From positions 1 through 25,015 of the forward strand of contig QFQQ01000083.1 of the NCBI GenBank assembly GCA_003243445.1: 25,015 bases of DNA, in the 5' to 3' direction. Below the pieces are notes generated by a model. It did not search any database. It was not told where the DNA came from and saw only the letters and a list, made by a program, of their open reading frames with translations. Of the stretch, positions 1-7,862 are shown in pieces. The position numbers and the translations under genes are program-made. Each line of letters begins with the position of its first letter. The first letter of the stretch is position 1. The stretch comes from Citrobacter freundii (GTDB lineage Bacteria > Bacteroidota > Bacteroidia > Chitinophagales > Chitinophagaceae).

Positions 1-30
1 TTTTCGAAGCATCCAGCTGAAAATCAACTT

Positions 31-44
31 GTTTGTAAAAGAAC
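31..44 (-). promoter_or_regulatory. boxA-like antitermination element
   Basis: The minus strand reads GTTCTTTTACAAAC, close to the rRNA boxA core (E. coli TGCTCTTTAACA) that loads Nus antitermination factors onto rRNA transcripts. It lies about 25 nt downstream of the proximal promoter, where a leader boxA is expected. This is the main reason for inferring an rRNA operon to the left. The match is short, so the call is tentative. Confidence 0.5.
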
Positions 45-69
45 TGCCCCAGTTTTTTGAGGCGGACTG

Positions 70-100
70 CAAAGGTAGAAGGTTAATTTTTACTACCAAA
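70..100 (-). promoter_or_regulatory. Bacteroidota-type promoter, proximal of a tandem pair
   Basis: Read on the minus strand there is a -7 element TACCTTTG (70-77) and a -33 element TTTG (97-100) separated by exactly 19 bp, matching the Bacteroidota primary-sigma consensus TTTG / TAnnTTTG. It would drive transcription leftward out of the window. A second promoter of the same design lies about 190 bp upstream, and a boxA-like sequence lies downstream, so the target is probably an rRNA operon. The target itself is not visible. Confidence 0.75.
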
Positions 101-262
101 TTTTTCTTCAGAAACATTACTCACATTTGATACACCATTAATTCACATTCCAGTAAAACTGTTAATGAAATCGGAAGATTACTCTTCTCTCCTTCAACCA
201 TTTACCCGCAGCGTCCAGTCACAAATTTTCGAAGAGCTATTCCCTTTTATCGTTCGGGGGTG

Positions 263-293
263 CAAAGATAAGCGGGAATACTTTCCTGCCAAA
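263..293 (-). promoter_or_regulatory. Bacteroidota-type promoter, distal of a tandem pair
   Basis: On the minus strand a -7 element TATCTTTG (263-270) follows a -33 element TTTG (290-293) with a 19-bp spacer, the same geometry as the promoter at 70-100. Two near-consensus promoters in series without an open reading frame between them are typical of rRNA or other very highly expressed stable-RNA operons. Confidence 0.75.
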
Positions 294-558
294 TCTTTTT
301 TGAAAGTTTATCCCAGAAAAAACTGGAATGCAGGCCAGTATTACGTTTCAGAGATTAGTTTTTTTTGGAGCATAGCCAAAAAGGGTGTTGAAACATTGAA
401 ATCAGGGGTTAATTAGGCTTATTAGCACGGAAATGAGAACTAACAGACTGAAATGAAGAAACACCAGGCAGACCGGAATAAAAGACGTGAAGGATGCACG
501 GAGAATGTAGAGAACAGGCATAGAGTGCCTGATCCTCACTACTGGGGCGCATTCCTCT

Positions 559-578
559 CCCACAATTAAAATTGTGGG
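559..578. repeat. REP-like palindrome, copy 1
   Basis: A palindrome CCCACAATT-AA-AATTGTGGG with perfect 9-bp arms. Its flanks (CATTCCTCT on the left, GCTAATCGCAT on the right) resemble the flanks of copy 2 when copy 2 is reverse-complemented, so the two copies belong to one element family and are placed head to head. Confidence 0.75.
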
Positions 579-662
579 CTAATCGCATACCCGGCTATTC
601 GCAATGTTTATAACACCCGCCAGCCCTTCAAATAATTCGTCGAACCTCAACGGCCCGCATAG

Positions 663-682
663 CCCACAATTTCAATTGTGGG
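663..682. repeat. REP-like palindrome, copy 2 (inverted relative to copy 1)
   Basis: A palindrome CCCACAATT-TC-AATTGTGGG with perfect 9-bp arms, 84 bp from copy 1. The flanks GCATAG (left) and TGGAGGACATTG (right) match copy 1 flanks in inverted order. No REP-associated (RAYT/IS200-like) transposase gene is present in the window. Confidence 0.75.
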
Positions 683-806
683 TGGAGGACATTGCAAATG
701 AAAAGCATTCGTAGGGGATTTGCAGGCAAACCGGCTCTATAACGCGGGGATCTCACTATACCCAGAATATTTCCTTCACAAGGGCCTGCGCCAATTGAAC
801 CGGGTA

Positions 807-1577
807 TTATGATAACTGTACATTTTGATTTCCTCTTCCCAGCGTTTCTTCCGGATATTCTACTCTGACAAGAAACAATCCATGCGCCGGCACCGCGAAG
901 CTTGCCTTTGTGCAATCCCGGGCTTCTATGATCCCGCGGAATCCTTCTATAGAGGTCTTACCCCTTCCCACTTTCAGCATTGTGGAGGTAAGGGCGCGGA
1001 CCATCCCCCGCAGGAACCGGTCAGCTTTTACATGAAACACGAGACAGCCCCCCTCCTCTATCCATTCGCTTTCAAGGATGTTGCACATAAAGGTCTTGAC
1101 CTGTGTATTGCGTTTGGAGAAAGAGGTAAAATCGCGGTACTCCCGCAGTATATCCGCCGCCTGCTGCAATTTTTCACGATCAAGCCGGTATGGGAAGAAG
1201 TAAGCGCGATCCTGCAGAAAAGGATCCTTCTTTGTGTAGATGAAATATTTGTATTCACGGCTCAGCGCATCAAACCGGCTATGTGCTTCGTCATCTACCC
1301 TTGTCAGGTTCTTCAATACGATATCCGGTGGCAATATTGCATTCAGCTTATACTGCCATTGCGGATGGATCTCACCCTCAAAATCAAAGTGAAAATAATT
1401 CTGCAACGCATGCACGCCCGCATCTGTGCGCGAAGAGCCCGTCAACTGCAACGGCTGATGATGCAGGATCTCAAAAGCTTTCTCTACCTCAGCCTGTACG
1501 CTATTGGCATTTTTTTGCGATTGAAATCCGCTGTAATGTGTGCCTTTGTAGGAGAGTTCGAGAAAGTAGCGGGGCAT
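807..1577 (-). CDS. truA: tRNA pseudouridine synthase A
   Basis: Converts uridines 38-40 in the anticodon arm of many tRNAs to pseudouridine in the cytoplasm. The 256-residue protein has the normal family length. The N-terminus (FLELSYKGTHYSGFQ) is the first TruA strand motif, and the catalytic motif SSRTDAGVHA places the nucleophilic aspartate at D52. A later FxxxMVR-type stretch (DRFLRGMVRAL, around residues 188-198) is also characteristic. The start ATG at 1577 gives the usual N-terminus directly before the first strand, and the stop is TAA at 807-809. The next gene upstream on the same strand is the DUF4476 protein, but about 200 bp of nonamer repeats lie between them, so co-transcription is uncertain. 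Identification is firm from motifs. Confidence 0.96.
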   Translation of the reverse strand: MPRYFLELSYKGTHYSGFQSQKNANSVQAEVEKAFEILHHQPLQLTGSSRTDAGVHALQNYFHFDFEGEIHPQWQYKLNAILPPDIVLKNLTRVDDEAHSRFDALSREYKYFIYTKKDPFLQDRAYFFPYRLDREKLQQAADILREYRDFTSFSKRNTQVKTFMCNILESEWIEEGGCLVFHVKADRFLRGMVRALTSTMLKVGRGKTSIEGFRGIIEARDCTKASFAVPAHGLFLVRVEYPEETLGRGNQNVQLS

Positions 1578-1616
1578 GTGGGCTGGGGTTGGAAGTTAAA
1601 GGGTTGGGTTTTGTTT

Positions 1617-1755
1617 GAGGTTTCAGAGGTTCCAGAAGTTCCAGGGGTTTCAGAGGTTGGTGGTCCTAAAGTTTGAGTGGTTTTTAGGTTTAGGTTCTTC
1701 AGGCTATCACGAAACCTCTGGAACATCTGGAACCTTTGAAACCTCTGGAACCTCT
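1617..1755. repeat. Fold-back island with 9-bp tandem units
   Basis: The left arm (1617-1658) consists of 9-bp units with consensus GAGGTTYCA: GAGGTTTCA, GAGGTTCCA, GAAGTTCCA, GGGGTTTCA, then a partial unit. The right arm (1711-1755) holds five 9-bp units of the reverse complement: GAAACCTCT, GGAACATCT, GGAACCTTT, GAAACCTCT, GGAACCTCT. The arms can pair across a loop of roughly 50 bp. The island fills the space between the DUF4476 stop and the truA start. It has the same architecture as the heptamer islands elsewhere in the window but a different unit. Confidence 0.8.
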
Positions 1756-1777
1756 AAGAATTTCTCGAACCTTTGAA

Positions 1778-3250
1778 CTACCTCAACATCGCCTTAAACC
1801 TGCTGACATAATACGCATCCTTTATCTCTCCCTCGAGCGCTGCAAAATTCTCCCGGTCGGATACGGAGAGATAAGCCGCGTCAAAGAAGTTGTAACGGCC
1901 TGCATCGTTGAGAAAGAGCGTACCGAGATTGCGCACCTGTTCTGTTGTAAAACATTTTGTCTTGAAGATCTTTTTGGCGGCAGCCAGCATCGCATCATCA
2001 CCATCTGTGGCGACCATTTTCCTGCGCAGCTTCAGGTAATCCGTTTCGCTGGCCATACTGGTGCAGTTATTTTTTGTACCACCAGTCGTCTCCTTCTTCC
2101 CGGGTGTCAGATCTTTTGCATCTGAATCCATTGGAAGGAATTGTCCGTCTTCCTGCGGCGGAGGTACATTGCGGACCACCTGCTTTGGATTCGGGATCAT
2201 GATCTGGATCGTATCTTTTTTCCCATCAGCATATTCATCTATATACGTCACTCCGAAACCTTCCGTAGTGGAGCTTTCCGTTCTTCTTTTTACTTTGCTG
2301 GGTGTATATACTGCCGTCTGTACTTCTGAAGGCTGTTCTTCTTTTTTATTCGATGATTGAATTTGCGCAAGTGTATCCACAGAAGTTTGCTGAGGGGTTG
2401 CCTCCTGTTTAACCGATTCTTCTTTTTTTACTTCAGCTGTTACCGGCGCTTTCTTTTCGCTTACGGAGCTATCGGTTCCTGCAACAGTATCCCTTCCGGG
2501 TGTGATCGCTACGGTTTCTTCTTTCTTCTGGATCGTATCATGTTTTATAACCGGTTCGCGGACCGGAACAATGACCGAGGCGGTTTCCGTTTTTCTTTCC
2601 GTGCTATCAGGCTTCACTTGCGGTTCCTGTGCAGGCGAGCCTGATGCAAGAGCTGCCGGATCTTTGGTTACATTCCCGGCCGGCTTTTGATCTTCTGAGG
2701 GCTTTTCTGCGGCAGCAACCGCAGTCGGAGGAGTTTCAATTTTAGCCACTACCGGCGCGGCCACCGGTTTCTCTTCCGTCTTCACTACAGGCTGGGCAAC
2801 CGGCACTACCCTTTGCTTCAATGATGGATCATTCGCAGCTTTTGATAAAACATCCGTAAAGGCAGATACCTCTTTCTGTTCGATCTTTACCGAACGCTGT
2901 TTAACCGAAGCCTGTCCATTGATCTGTTGCTCTGTCTGCAAGTCCACCAGGCCCCAGCTGTTATCCGATGTGTTTTTTAATAAAAATCCCTTGTCCTTTC
3001 CGCCAACCCGCACGGCGAATACCTGCTCAGGCCATTTATTCTGCGGAAACCCGATCGAAAATGTGTAGGTGCTGTCCTCCAGTTTCGATAGGATCAGGTA
3101 CCCGGATGCATTGGAACTATACACCTGTTCATTCATCTTCAGGAAAAAAGGCTGTGCCCCTTCAGACTGCAGATAAACAAAATATAATCTTTGTGAAAAG
3201 CCCGCCAGGCCAATACAAAGCAAAATCAATAAAGCCGTTATCTTCTTCAT
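1778..3250 (-). CDS. Secreted DUF4476-domain protein
   Basis: Function unknown. A signal peptide (MKKITALLILLCIGLAGFSQ) is followed by an N-terminal folded region (about residues 21-110), then a long low-complexity linker rich in Val, Pro, Glu, Lys and Thr (about 115-400), and a C-terminal region of about 90 residues that matches the DUF4476 pattern seen in many Bacteroidota secreted proteins (alternating short helices, ending FFDAAYLSVSDRENFAALEGEI...RFKAML). The frame is open further upstream to 3358, but the ATG at 3250 is preferred because it starts directly with the signal peptide. A TAnnTTTG-like element (TAATTTTG) lies 12-20 bp upstream of this start. The gene is divergent from the M1 peptidase across a heptamer island. 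The linker suggests a spacer between two domains; no enzymatic motif was seen. Confidence 0.85.
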   Translation of the reverse strand: MKKITALLILLCIGLAGFSQRLYFVYLQSEGAQPFFLKMNEQVYSSNASGYLILSKLEDSTYTFSIGFPQNKWPEQVFAVRVGGKDKGFLLKNTSDNSWGLVDLQTEQQINGQASVKQRSVKIEQKEVSAFTDVLSKAANDPSLKQRVVPVAQPVVKTEEKPVAAPVVAKIETPPTAVAAAEKPSEDQKPAGNVTKDPAALASGSPAQEPQVKPDSTERKTETASVIVPVREPVIKHDTIQKKEETVAITPGRDTVAGTDSSVSEKKAPVTAEVKKEESVKQEATPQQTSVDTLAQIQSSNKKEEQPSEVQTAVYTPSKVKRRTESSTTEGFGVTYIDEYADGKKDTIQIMIPNPKQVVRNVPPPQEDGQFLPMDSDAKDLTPGKKETTGGTKNNCTSMASETDYLKLRRKMVATDGDDAMLAAAKKIFKTKCFTTEQVRNLGTLFLNDAGRYNFFDAAYLSVSDRENFAALEGEIKDAYYVSRFKAMLR

Positions 3251-3262
3251 ATTGCGTGTGAT

Positions 3263-3270
3263 CAAAATTA
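3263..3270 (-). promoter_or_regulatory. Possible -7 element for the DUF4476 gene
   Basis: The minus strand reads TAATTTTG, fitting TAnnTTTG, 12 bp upstream of the chosen ATG. No TTTG is found at the expected -33 position, so this is weak. Confidence 0.35.
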
Positions 3271-3299
3271 GCTTAAATATGTGAGAGTAAAGTGGAAGC

Positions 3300-3448
3300 G
3301 ATATTGGATGTTCGATGGTCGATGGTCGGCTTATACCAGAACGAAACAATTGAGACATAAGCTATCCGAGACCGGCAAATTTCGTTATCTGAAGCAGTTG
3401 CCGCCTGAATTCGACCATCGACCATCGGCCATCCAACATCCAACATCG
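3300..3448. repeat. Heptamer fold-back island between divergent genes
   Basis: Left arm 3300-3328 is made of 7-bp units GATATTG, GATGTTC, GATGGTC, GATGGTC. Right arm 3412-3448 is the inverted form: CGACCAT twice, CGGCCAT, CCAACAT twice. Aligned from the inner end, about 29 bp pair with four mismatches; the enclosed loop is about 83 bp. The island lies in the shared upstream region of the DUF4476 gene and the M1 peptidase gene, unlike most others in the window, which lie 3' of genes. Confidence 0.85.
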
Positions 3449-3504
3449 TTTCTTGCTGAGCCAACCGTTCCAACTTTTTTCCCCGCATTAACAATCTCTT
3501 CATT

Positions 3505-3512
3505 TACATTTG
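3505..3512 (+). promoter_or_regulatory. Probable -7 element of the M1 peptidase gene
   Basis: TACATTTG matches the Bacteroidota -7 consensus TAnnTTTG and is 20 bp upstream of the ATG, which predicts a very short leader. The -33 position is not a good match. Confidence 0.5.
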
Positions 3513-3532
3513 CCCCTTACTAAATAACAACT

Positions 3533-6052
3533 ATGAAGAAGACATTTTTGCTCCTGCCGTTGCTTGCCTGCGGATTTGCCTTAATGGCGCAGCAGGGCGA
3601 ACAGGAGGCCGACACCACCTGGAAAAACGTGTACCGGGAGACCGCAACAAAGATCAATAAGTTGATACACACGAAACTTGATGTAAAGCCTGACTACAGC
3701 AAGTCATACCTGTATGGAAAAGCATGGCTCACACTGCAACCTTACTTCTATCCTACGGATTCGCTGACGCTGGACGCGAAAGGAATGGAATTTAAAAAAG
3801 TTGCCTTGCTGGCCAATGGAAAAGAAACTCCGTTGAAATACGAGTATAACGACTGGCAATTGCGCATTCAACTCGGTAAGACCTATACAGCCAACGAAAA
3901 GTATACCATCTACATTGACTATATCGCAAAGCCCGATGAATTCGATGCGAAATACGGCCAGGGTGCAATGCTGGGTATAAAAGGCTTGTATTTTATCAAT
4001 CCGAGAGGAGAAGAAAAAGACAAACCAACCCAGATCTGGACACAGGGTGAAACTGAATCAAGCTCTGCGTGGTTCCCTACTATCGATAAGACTGCCCAGA
4101 AAACAACACAGGAACTGACAGTGACCGTTCCGGATAAATATATCACGCTCAGCAACGGTAAACTGATCTCTCAAAAGAAAAATGCTGATGGCACCAGAAG
4201 TGATTACTGGAAAATGGATCTGCCGCATTCACCTTATCTTTTCTTTCTTGGCGTGGGCGAATACGCTGTAACAAAAGATACATGGAGAGGCAAAGAAGTA
4301 AATTATTATGTAGAAAAAGAATACGGACCTGTTGCAAAAAAGATCTTTGGCAACACACCGGAAATGATGACCTTCTTCTCCAAAGCGACAGGTGTTGAAT
4401 TCCCCTGGATCAAATATTCACAGATCACAGGCCGTGATTATGTAGCCGGCGCAATGGAAAACACCACGGCAACCCTTCACCAGGAAAGTGCACAACAGGA
4501 TGCGCGTGAACTGGTTGATGGCAACCAATGGGAAAGTACTATTGCACACGAACTGTTCCACCAGTGGTTCGGTGATTATGTAACCGCTGAAAGCTGGAGC
4601 AATCTTACGCTCAATGAATCTTTCGCCAATTACAGCGAAACTTTATGGGACGAATACAAGTATGGTAAAGATGCCGGCGATGCGCAGAACTATAGTGATA
4701 TGGTTGGATATCTCAACAGCCGCAGTGACAAATTAGATCTCGTGCGTTTTCACTATCGTGATAAAGAAGACATGTTTGATGCAGTCAGCTACAACAAGGG
4801 CGGACGTATTCTGCATATGCTTCGCAAAGAGATCGGTGATTCGGCGTTCTTCAAAGCGTTGAATCTTTACCTGACCACGAACAAATTCAAATCCGCAGAA
4901 GCACACCAGCTTCGCCTGGCATTTGAAGAAGTGACCGGCCGTGACCTGAACTGGTATTTCAATCAATGGTATTTTGGCAGCGGACATCCGCTGGTTTCCA
5001 TCGATTATGTGTATGATGATGCTGCAAAAAAAGTAAATGTGATCGTTAAACAGACACAGACAAGCGGCAAGATCTTCCAATTGCCGCTGACAATTGATGT
5101 ATACAACGGTGAAAAGAAAACCCGCTATAAAGTATGGGCTGATAACGCAACGGACACCTTCAGCTTCAGCTATACCACACGCCCGGACCTTGTGAACGTG
5201 GATGCAGATAAGATCTTATTATGGGTGAAGAAGGACAACAAAACGCTTGACAATTTTATTCACCAGTACAAATATGCCGGTAACTATGTTGACCGCCGCG
5301 AAGCGATCGACTTTGCAAGCCGCAACCAGAAAGATCCGAAAGCAATTGCATTGTTGAAAACAGCATTGAATGATCCATACTTCGGATTACGCAGTCTCGC
5401 CATTGCAAGACTTGATCTCAAAAATGAAGCAGTAAAAACTTCTGTAGAACCAACATTGGTAAACCTTGCGAAAACCGATAAGAATTCGCTGGTAAAAGCA
5501 AGCGCGATCTTTGCACTTGGTCAATACAGGAAAAAAGAATACGCGCCGATCTTCAAAGCTGCGATCAATGATTCTTCTTACTCTGTAGCCGGCCGTGCGC
5601 TGACCTCACTCAGCCTTGTAGATTCTGTTACCTCGCTTTCGCTGGCCAAAGAGCTTTCCAAACAAAAAGCGAAAGGCTTATTGAAGTCTGCGATCCAGTC
5701 GGAGTTTGCAAAATCAGGTGATGAAACGGTATTTGCACAGGTGATGGCTGATTTTGAGAAAGCCGGTCTGCAGGAAAAATTCGGGATCGCAAACGACCTT
5801 TCTTCATTTCTTATTTCGATGAAGAATACAGAAAAAGCAAAACAGGGGATCGAAGCAATTGTCAAATTCCGTGATGAGATCCCTGCCCCCATCCGTTCAC
5901 AAACTGACCCTTATCTGAACGGTCAGATCCTGAAAGGAATCCTTGCGGCAAAGGATGCAGCATTGAAAGCGAATCCTTCGGATGCAGGTTTGAAAGAGCT
6001 GGTTGATTTTATTAAATCGAAATTGCCTGAAGAAGATAAGAAAGGGTTTTAA
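3533..6052 (+). CDS. Secreted M1-family zinc aminopeptidase
   Basis: Removes N-terminal amino acids from peptides, probably outside the cytoplasm: residues 1-20 (MKKTFLLLPLLACGFALMAQ) form a signal peptide. The gluzincin signature is complete: the exopeptidase motif GAMEN at 306-310, zinc ligands H339 and H343 with the catalytic glutamate E340 in HELFH, the third ligand E362 in NLTLNESFANY, and the transition-state tyrosine Y420 (AVSYNKGG). The region after about residue 560 is helical and HEAT-like, as in other M1 enzymes. The length of 839 residues is normal. The gene is transcribed alone and ends in a bidirectional terminator at 6067-6109. The family call is firm, the substrate unknown. 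Confidence 0.95.
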   Translation: MKKTFLLLPLLACGFALMAQQGEQEADTTWKNVYRETATKINKLIHTKLDVKPDYSKSYLYGKAWLTLQPYFYPTDSLTLDAKGMEFKKVALLANGKETPLKYEYNDWQLRIQLGKTYTANEKYTIYIDYIAKPDEFDAKYGQGAMLGIKGLYFINPRGEEKDKPTQIWTQGETESSSAWFPTIDKTAQKTTQELTVTVPDKYITLSNGKLISQKKNADGTRSDYWKMDLPHSPYLFFLGVGEYAVTKDTWRGKEVNYYVEKEYGPVAKKIFGNTPEMMTFFSKATGVEFPWIKYSQITGRDYVAGAMENTTATLHQESAQQDARELVDGNQWESTIAHELFHQWFGDYVTAESWSNLTLNESFANYSETLWDEYKYGKDAGDAQNYSDMVGYLNSRSDKLDLVRFHYRDKEDMFDAVSYNKGGRILHMLRKEIGDSAFFKALNLYLTTNKFKSAEAHQLRLAFEEVTGRDLNWYFNQWYFGSGHPLVSIDYVYDDAAKKVNVIVKQTQTSGKIFQLPLTIDVYNGEKKTRYKVWADNATDTFSFSYTTRPDLVNVDADKILLWVKKDNKTLDNFIHQYKYAGNYVDRREAIDFASRNQKDPKAIALLKTALNDPYFGLRSLAIARLDLKNEAVKTSVEPTLVNLAKTDKNSLVKASAIFALGQYRKKEYAPIFKAAINDSSYSVAGRALTSLSLVDSVTSLSLAKELSKQKAKGLLKSAIQSEFAKSGDETVFAQVMADFEKAGLQEKFGIANDLSSFLISMKNTEKAKQGIEAIVKFRDEIPAPIRSQTDPYLNGQILKGILAAKDAALKANPSDAGLKELVDFIKSKLPEEDKKGF

Positions 6053-6066
6053 TGAAACGAATGATC

Positions 6067-6109
6067 AAAAAAAACCGCCTACAGATACAGATCTGCGGCG
6101 GTTTTTTTT
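6067..6109. terminator. Bidirectional rho-independent terminator
   Basis: An A run (6067-6074) and CCGCC (6075-6079) are mirrored by GGCGG (6097-6101) and a run of eight T (6102-6109). It lies between the converging M1 peptidase gene and the 6114-6812 gene and can stop transcription from both sides. Confidence 0.9.
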
Positions 6110-6113
6110 ATTC

Positions 6114-6812
6114 CTATTCATTAAGCCAGGTAAATATCCTGATCAATTGTTTTTCCTTTTCCAATAACAGCTGATCTCGGTCCAATACAGCTGACAGATC
6201 TTTTATCCTGCTGAATTCCTTTGTCAGCTGATCGGCCGTTGTCTTTAGTTTTTTCAAACCCGGCTCATTATTATCGTTATAAAAATAATCAATGGATATT
6301 TCAAACTGCCTCAGATCTGGCTGGCTATAGTTTGCGGATACGATTCCGAGACTTGCTGAATATTTTTTGTATAAGACGAACCGGGAACCTTTCTCCACTA
6401 CCTGGAAATAAGCCTTATCTTTTACATTCAACAGTTTTCCATATATAAACAGCAGATCCCTCTCCATTCCCTGACCTGCCGAAGCATGAATGATAAACGA
6501 GTCGACCGTTCCCGGCTCCCTTACAAGTATGTTACTATTATGACCGCTGAACATGATCTCCTGGCTATAAATGTTGTAGCTCAGCGGAATGTTAGTGCCG
6601 GAGTCTTTTGCCGAGAATATATCTCCGGCACGCTTTTCTCCAAATAGATAAGGACTGCCGGCAACCTTGAAGGTGCCTATTCTGGTATAACTGTTATTAT
6701 TTTTTTCTATCAGCAGTTTATTATATGCTTGTGCGGGATCTGAATAAGCTGATTGTTGCGATTGCGCTGAGGTAACAACCAGGATCAGCAGAGCTGTAAC
6801 AGTTTGTTTCAT
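6114..6812 (-). CDS. Secreted protein of unknown function
   Basis: A 232-residue protein with a signal peptide (MKQTVTALLILVVTSAQSQQ), rich in beta-prone segments up to about residue 175, then a charged helical tail (KKLKTTADQLTKEF...LLLEKEKQLIRIF). I do not recognise the family. It shows a similar order of motifs to the product of 13045-13779: a YNIYSQEIMF segment against YDVYHQTIHF, followed by a strand ending in FIIH against LALIEH, then a YFQVVEKG/YYEVLADND-like strand and a lysine-rich helix near the end. A distant paralogous relationship is inferred by eye. It lies downstream of the Sus operon on the same strand but after a strong hairpin. Confidence 0.8.
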   Translation of the reverse strand: MKQTVTALLILVVTSAQSQQSAYSDPAQAYNKLLIEKNNNSYTRIGTFKVAGSPYLFGEKRAGDIFSAKDSGTNIPLSYNIYSQEIMFSGHNSNILVREPGTVDSFIIHASAGQGMERDLLFIYGKLLNVKDKAYFQVVEKGSRFVLYKKYSASLGIVSANYSQPDLRQFEISIDYFYNDNNEPGLKKLKTTADQLTKEFSRIKDLSAVLDRDQLLLEKEKQLIRIFTWLNE

Positions 6813-6830
6813 ATAACTGATTTAGGGGTA

Positions 6831-6870
6831 AATAGAAGGGACTGCAATCAGGCAGTCCCTTCTATTTTTA
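6831..6870. terminator. Terminator after the Sus operon
   Basis: AATAGAAGGGACTGC (6831-6845) pairs perfectly with GCAGTCCCTTCTATT (6852-6866) around a 6-nt loop. A T run follows on the plus strand. On the minus strand the 3' side is TATTTA, less U-rich but hairpin-strong. It separates the DUF1735 lipoprotein gene from the downstream secreted-protein gene. Confidence 0.8.
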
Positions 6871-6878
6871 TGATATGA

Positions 6879-7838
6879 TCAACGGTCTCTTAAAAAAGTC
6901 AGTGTATCGTAGATATACATGTTAGGGCGTCCGTTCTGCTTCATGTAATAGGCGGCGTATATAGTACGTGTAGCGGGATCGAACCGGCTGTCTGAGACAG
7001 CGGGATTTAGTCCGAACCCTCTTCCTCTTCCGTCATCGGGAAGCGTGTTAACCACGCCGATCAGCTTATTTGTTGCAAGGTCGAACACATATTCAGGGGC
7101 AGCTGCTCCGAAGCTTGTAGAGCCATCAATAAAGCCTGTACCGCCGGTAAAGCCGGGTTGCAGGTCACTTGAGCGCGAAGTGCTGTACATTGTCGTGCTG
7201 TTACCTGAAGCCGTTAGCAGGCGTATCTCACCGGGAAAAGCCCCCGAAACACCGTCAGCGATCGAATAGGCAGCCCATCCCGTCAATCCCATGCGCAGAC
7301 TGTATACGCCGTCAAAACGGTTCTTGATGGACAATGAGATCACCATTGTGCGTTGATTGGCGGCGACCTTGTATCCGTTATCTGCATTCTTAATGTTCAG
7401 TCCTATACCATAAGTAACCGTTGGATCCAGTGCGGCGGAATTGTTGAAAACGATCACTATTGAATCGCAGCTTGTGTGTCCGGCCGTAATTACCGGCGTC
7501 AGCGTCTTGATAGCATAAGAGCCTGCGGGCAAAACTGTCAGTCCTGCATCTGTAACCAGCGTATTATTCTCTTCAAGGGAGATATTGATGTTGGTTAAAG
7601 CAGGTCCGTCGGCCTCAACAAAGATGCGGGGCCCTTTCACCTCCAGAGGTGTGGATTGGGAGGGTATTCCAATGGTAAACGGATTCGGCAAGCCCGCAGG
7701 AAATGACACCGCCTTCACTTCCCTGATAACCGTTCCATAACGCTGGTCTTCGAGGTTCTTATCTTTTAAACAACCGGTCAACAAAACGAACATCGTCAGC
7801 GCCGGTGCGATCGTAGATATGATCGATATTTTTTTCAT
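6879..7838 (-). CDS. DUF1735-type surface lipoprotein of the Sus operon
   Basis: A 319-residue lipoprotein. The lipobox is LLTGC with the lipidated cysteine at C23. Downstream, the region KAVSFPAGLPNPFTIGI through about residue 150 resembles the DUF1735 / BT_3987-like N-terminal beta-sandwich found in third-position lipoproteins of SusC/SusD operons; the C-terminal half (around 165-319) looks like an all-beta domain. Such proteins probably bind ligand at the cell surface. The ATG at 7838 is preferred over a TTG at 7862 because it starts the lipoprotein signal. Only 24 bp separate it from the SusD gene upstream, so it is the third gene of that operon. Confidence 0.8.
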   Translation of the reverse strand: MKKISIISTIAPALTMFVLLTGCLKDKNLEDQRYGTVIREVKAVSFPAGLPNPFTIGIPSQSTPLEVKGPRIFVEADGPALTNINISLEENNTLVTDAGLTVLPAGSYAIKTLTPVITAGHTSCDSIVIVFNNSAALDPTVTYGIGLNIKNADNGYKVAANQRTMVISLSIKNRFDGVYSLRMGLTGWAAYSIADGVSGAFPGEIRLLTASGNSTTMYSTSRSSDLQPGFTGGTGFIDGSTSFGAAAPEYVFDLATNKLIGVVNTLPDDGRGRGFGLNPAVSDSRFDPATRTIYAAYYMKQNGRPNMYIYDTLTFLRDR

Positions 7839-7862
7839 GTCAATATTATTTTGGAATAGCAA

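Larger units (their letters stand above)
417..806. other. Gene-free interval with two REP-like palindromes
   Basis: No convincing reading frame on either strand. The interval contains two 20-bp palindromes listed separately. It separates the rightward end of the presumed rRNA promoter region from the 3' end of truA. No clear terminator with a T run was seen for truA. Confidence 0.6.

Noticed and set aside
165..416. An 83-codon plus-strand open frame at the left end
   Set aside because: It overlaps the distal leftward promoter and its spacer, has no recognised motif, and has the composition of non-coding DNA.
825..1676. A 283-codon plus-strand open frame
   Set aside because: It is antisense to truA, whose motifs are unambiguous; the frame has no family pattern.
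2061..2690. Several plus-strand frames opposite the DUF4476 gene
   Set aside because: They arise from the low-complexity Pro/Glu/Val/Thr linker read backwards, giving Phe/Ser/Cys-rich sequence.
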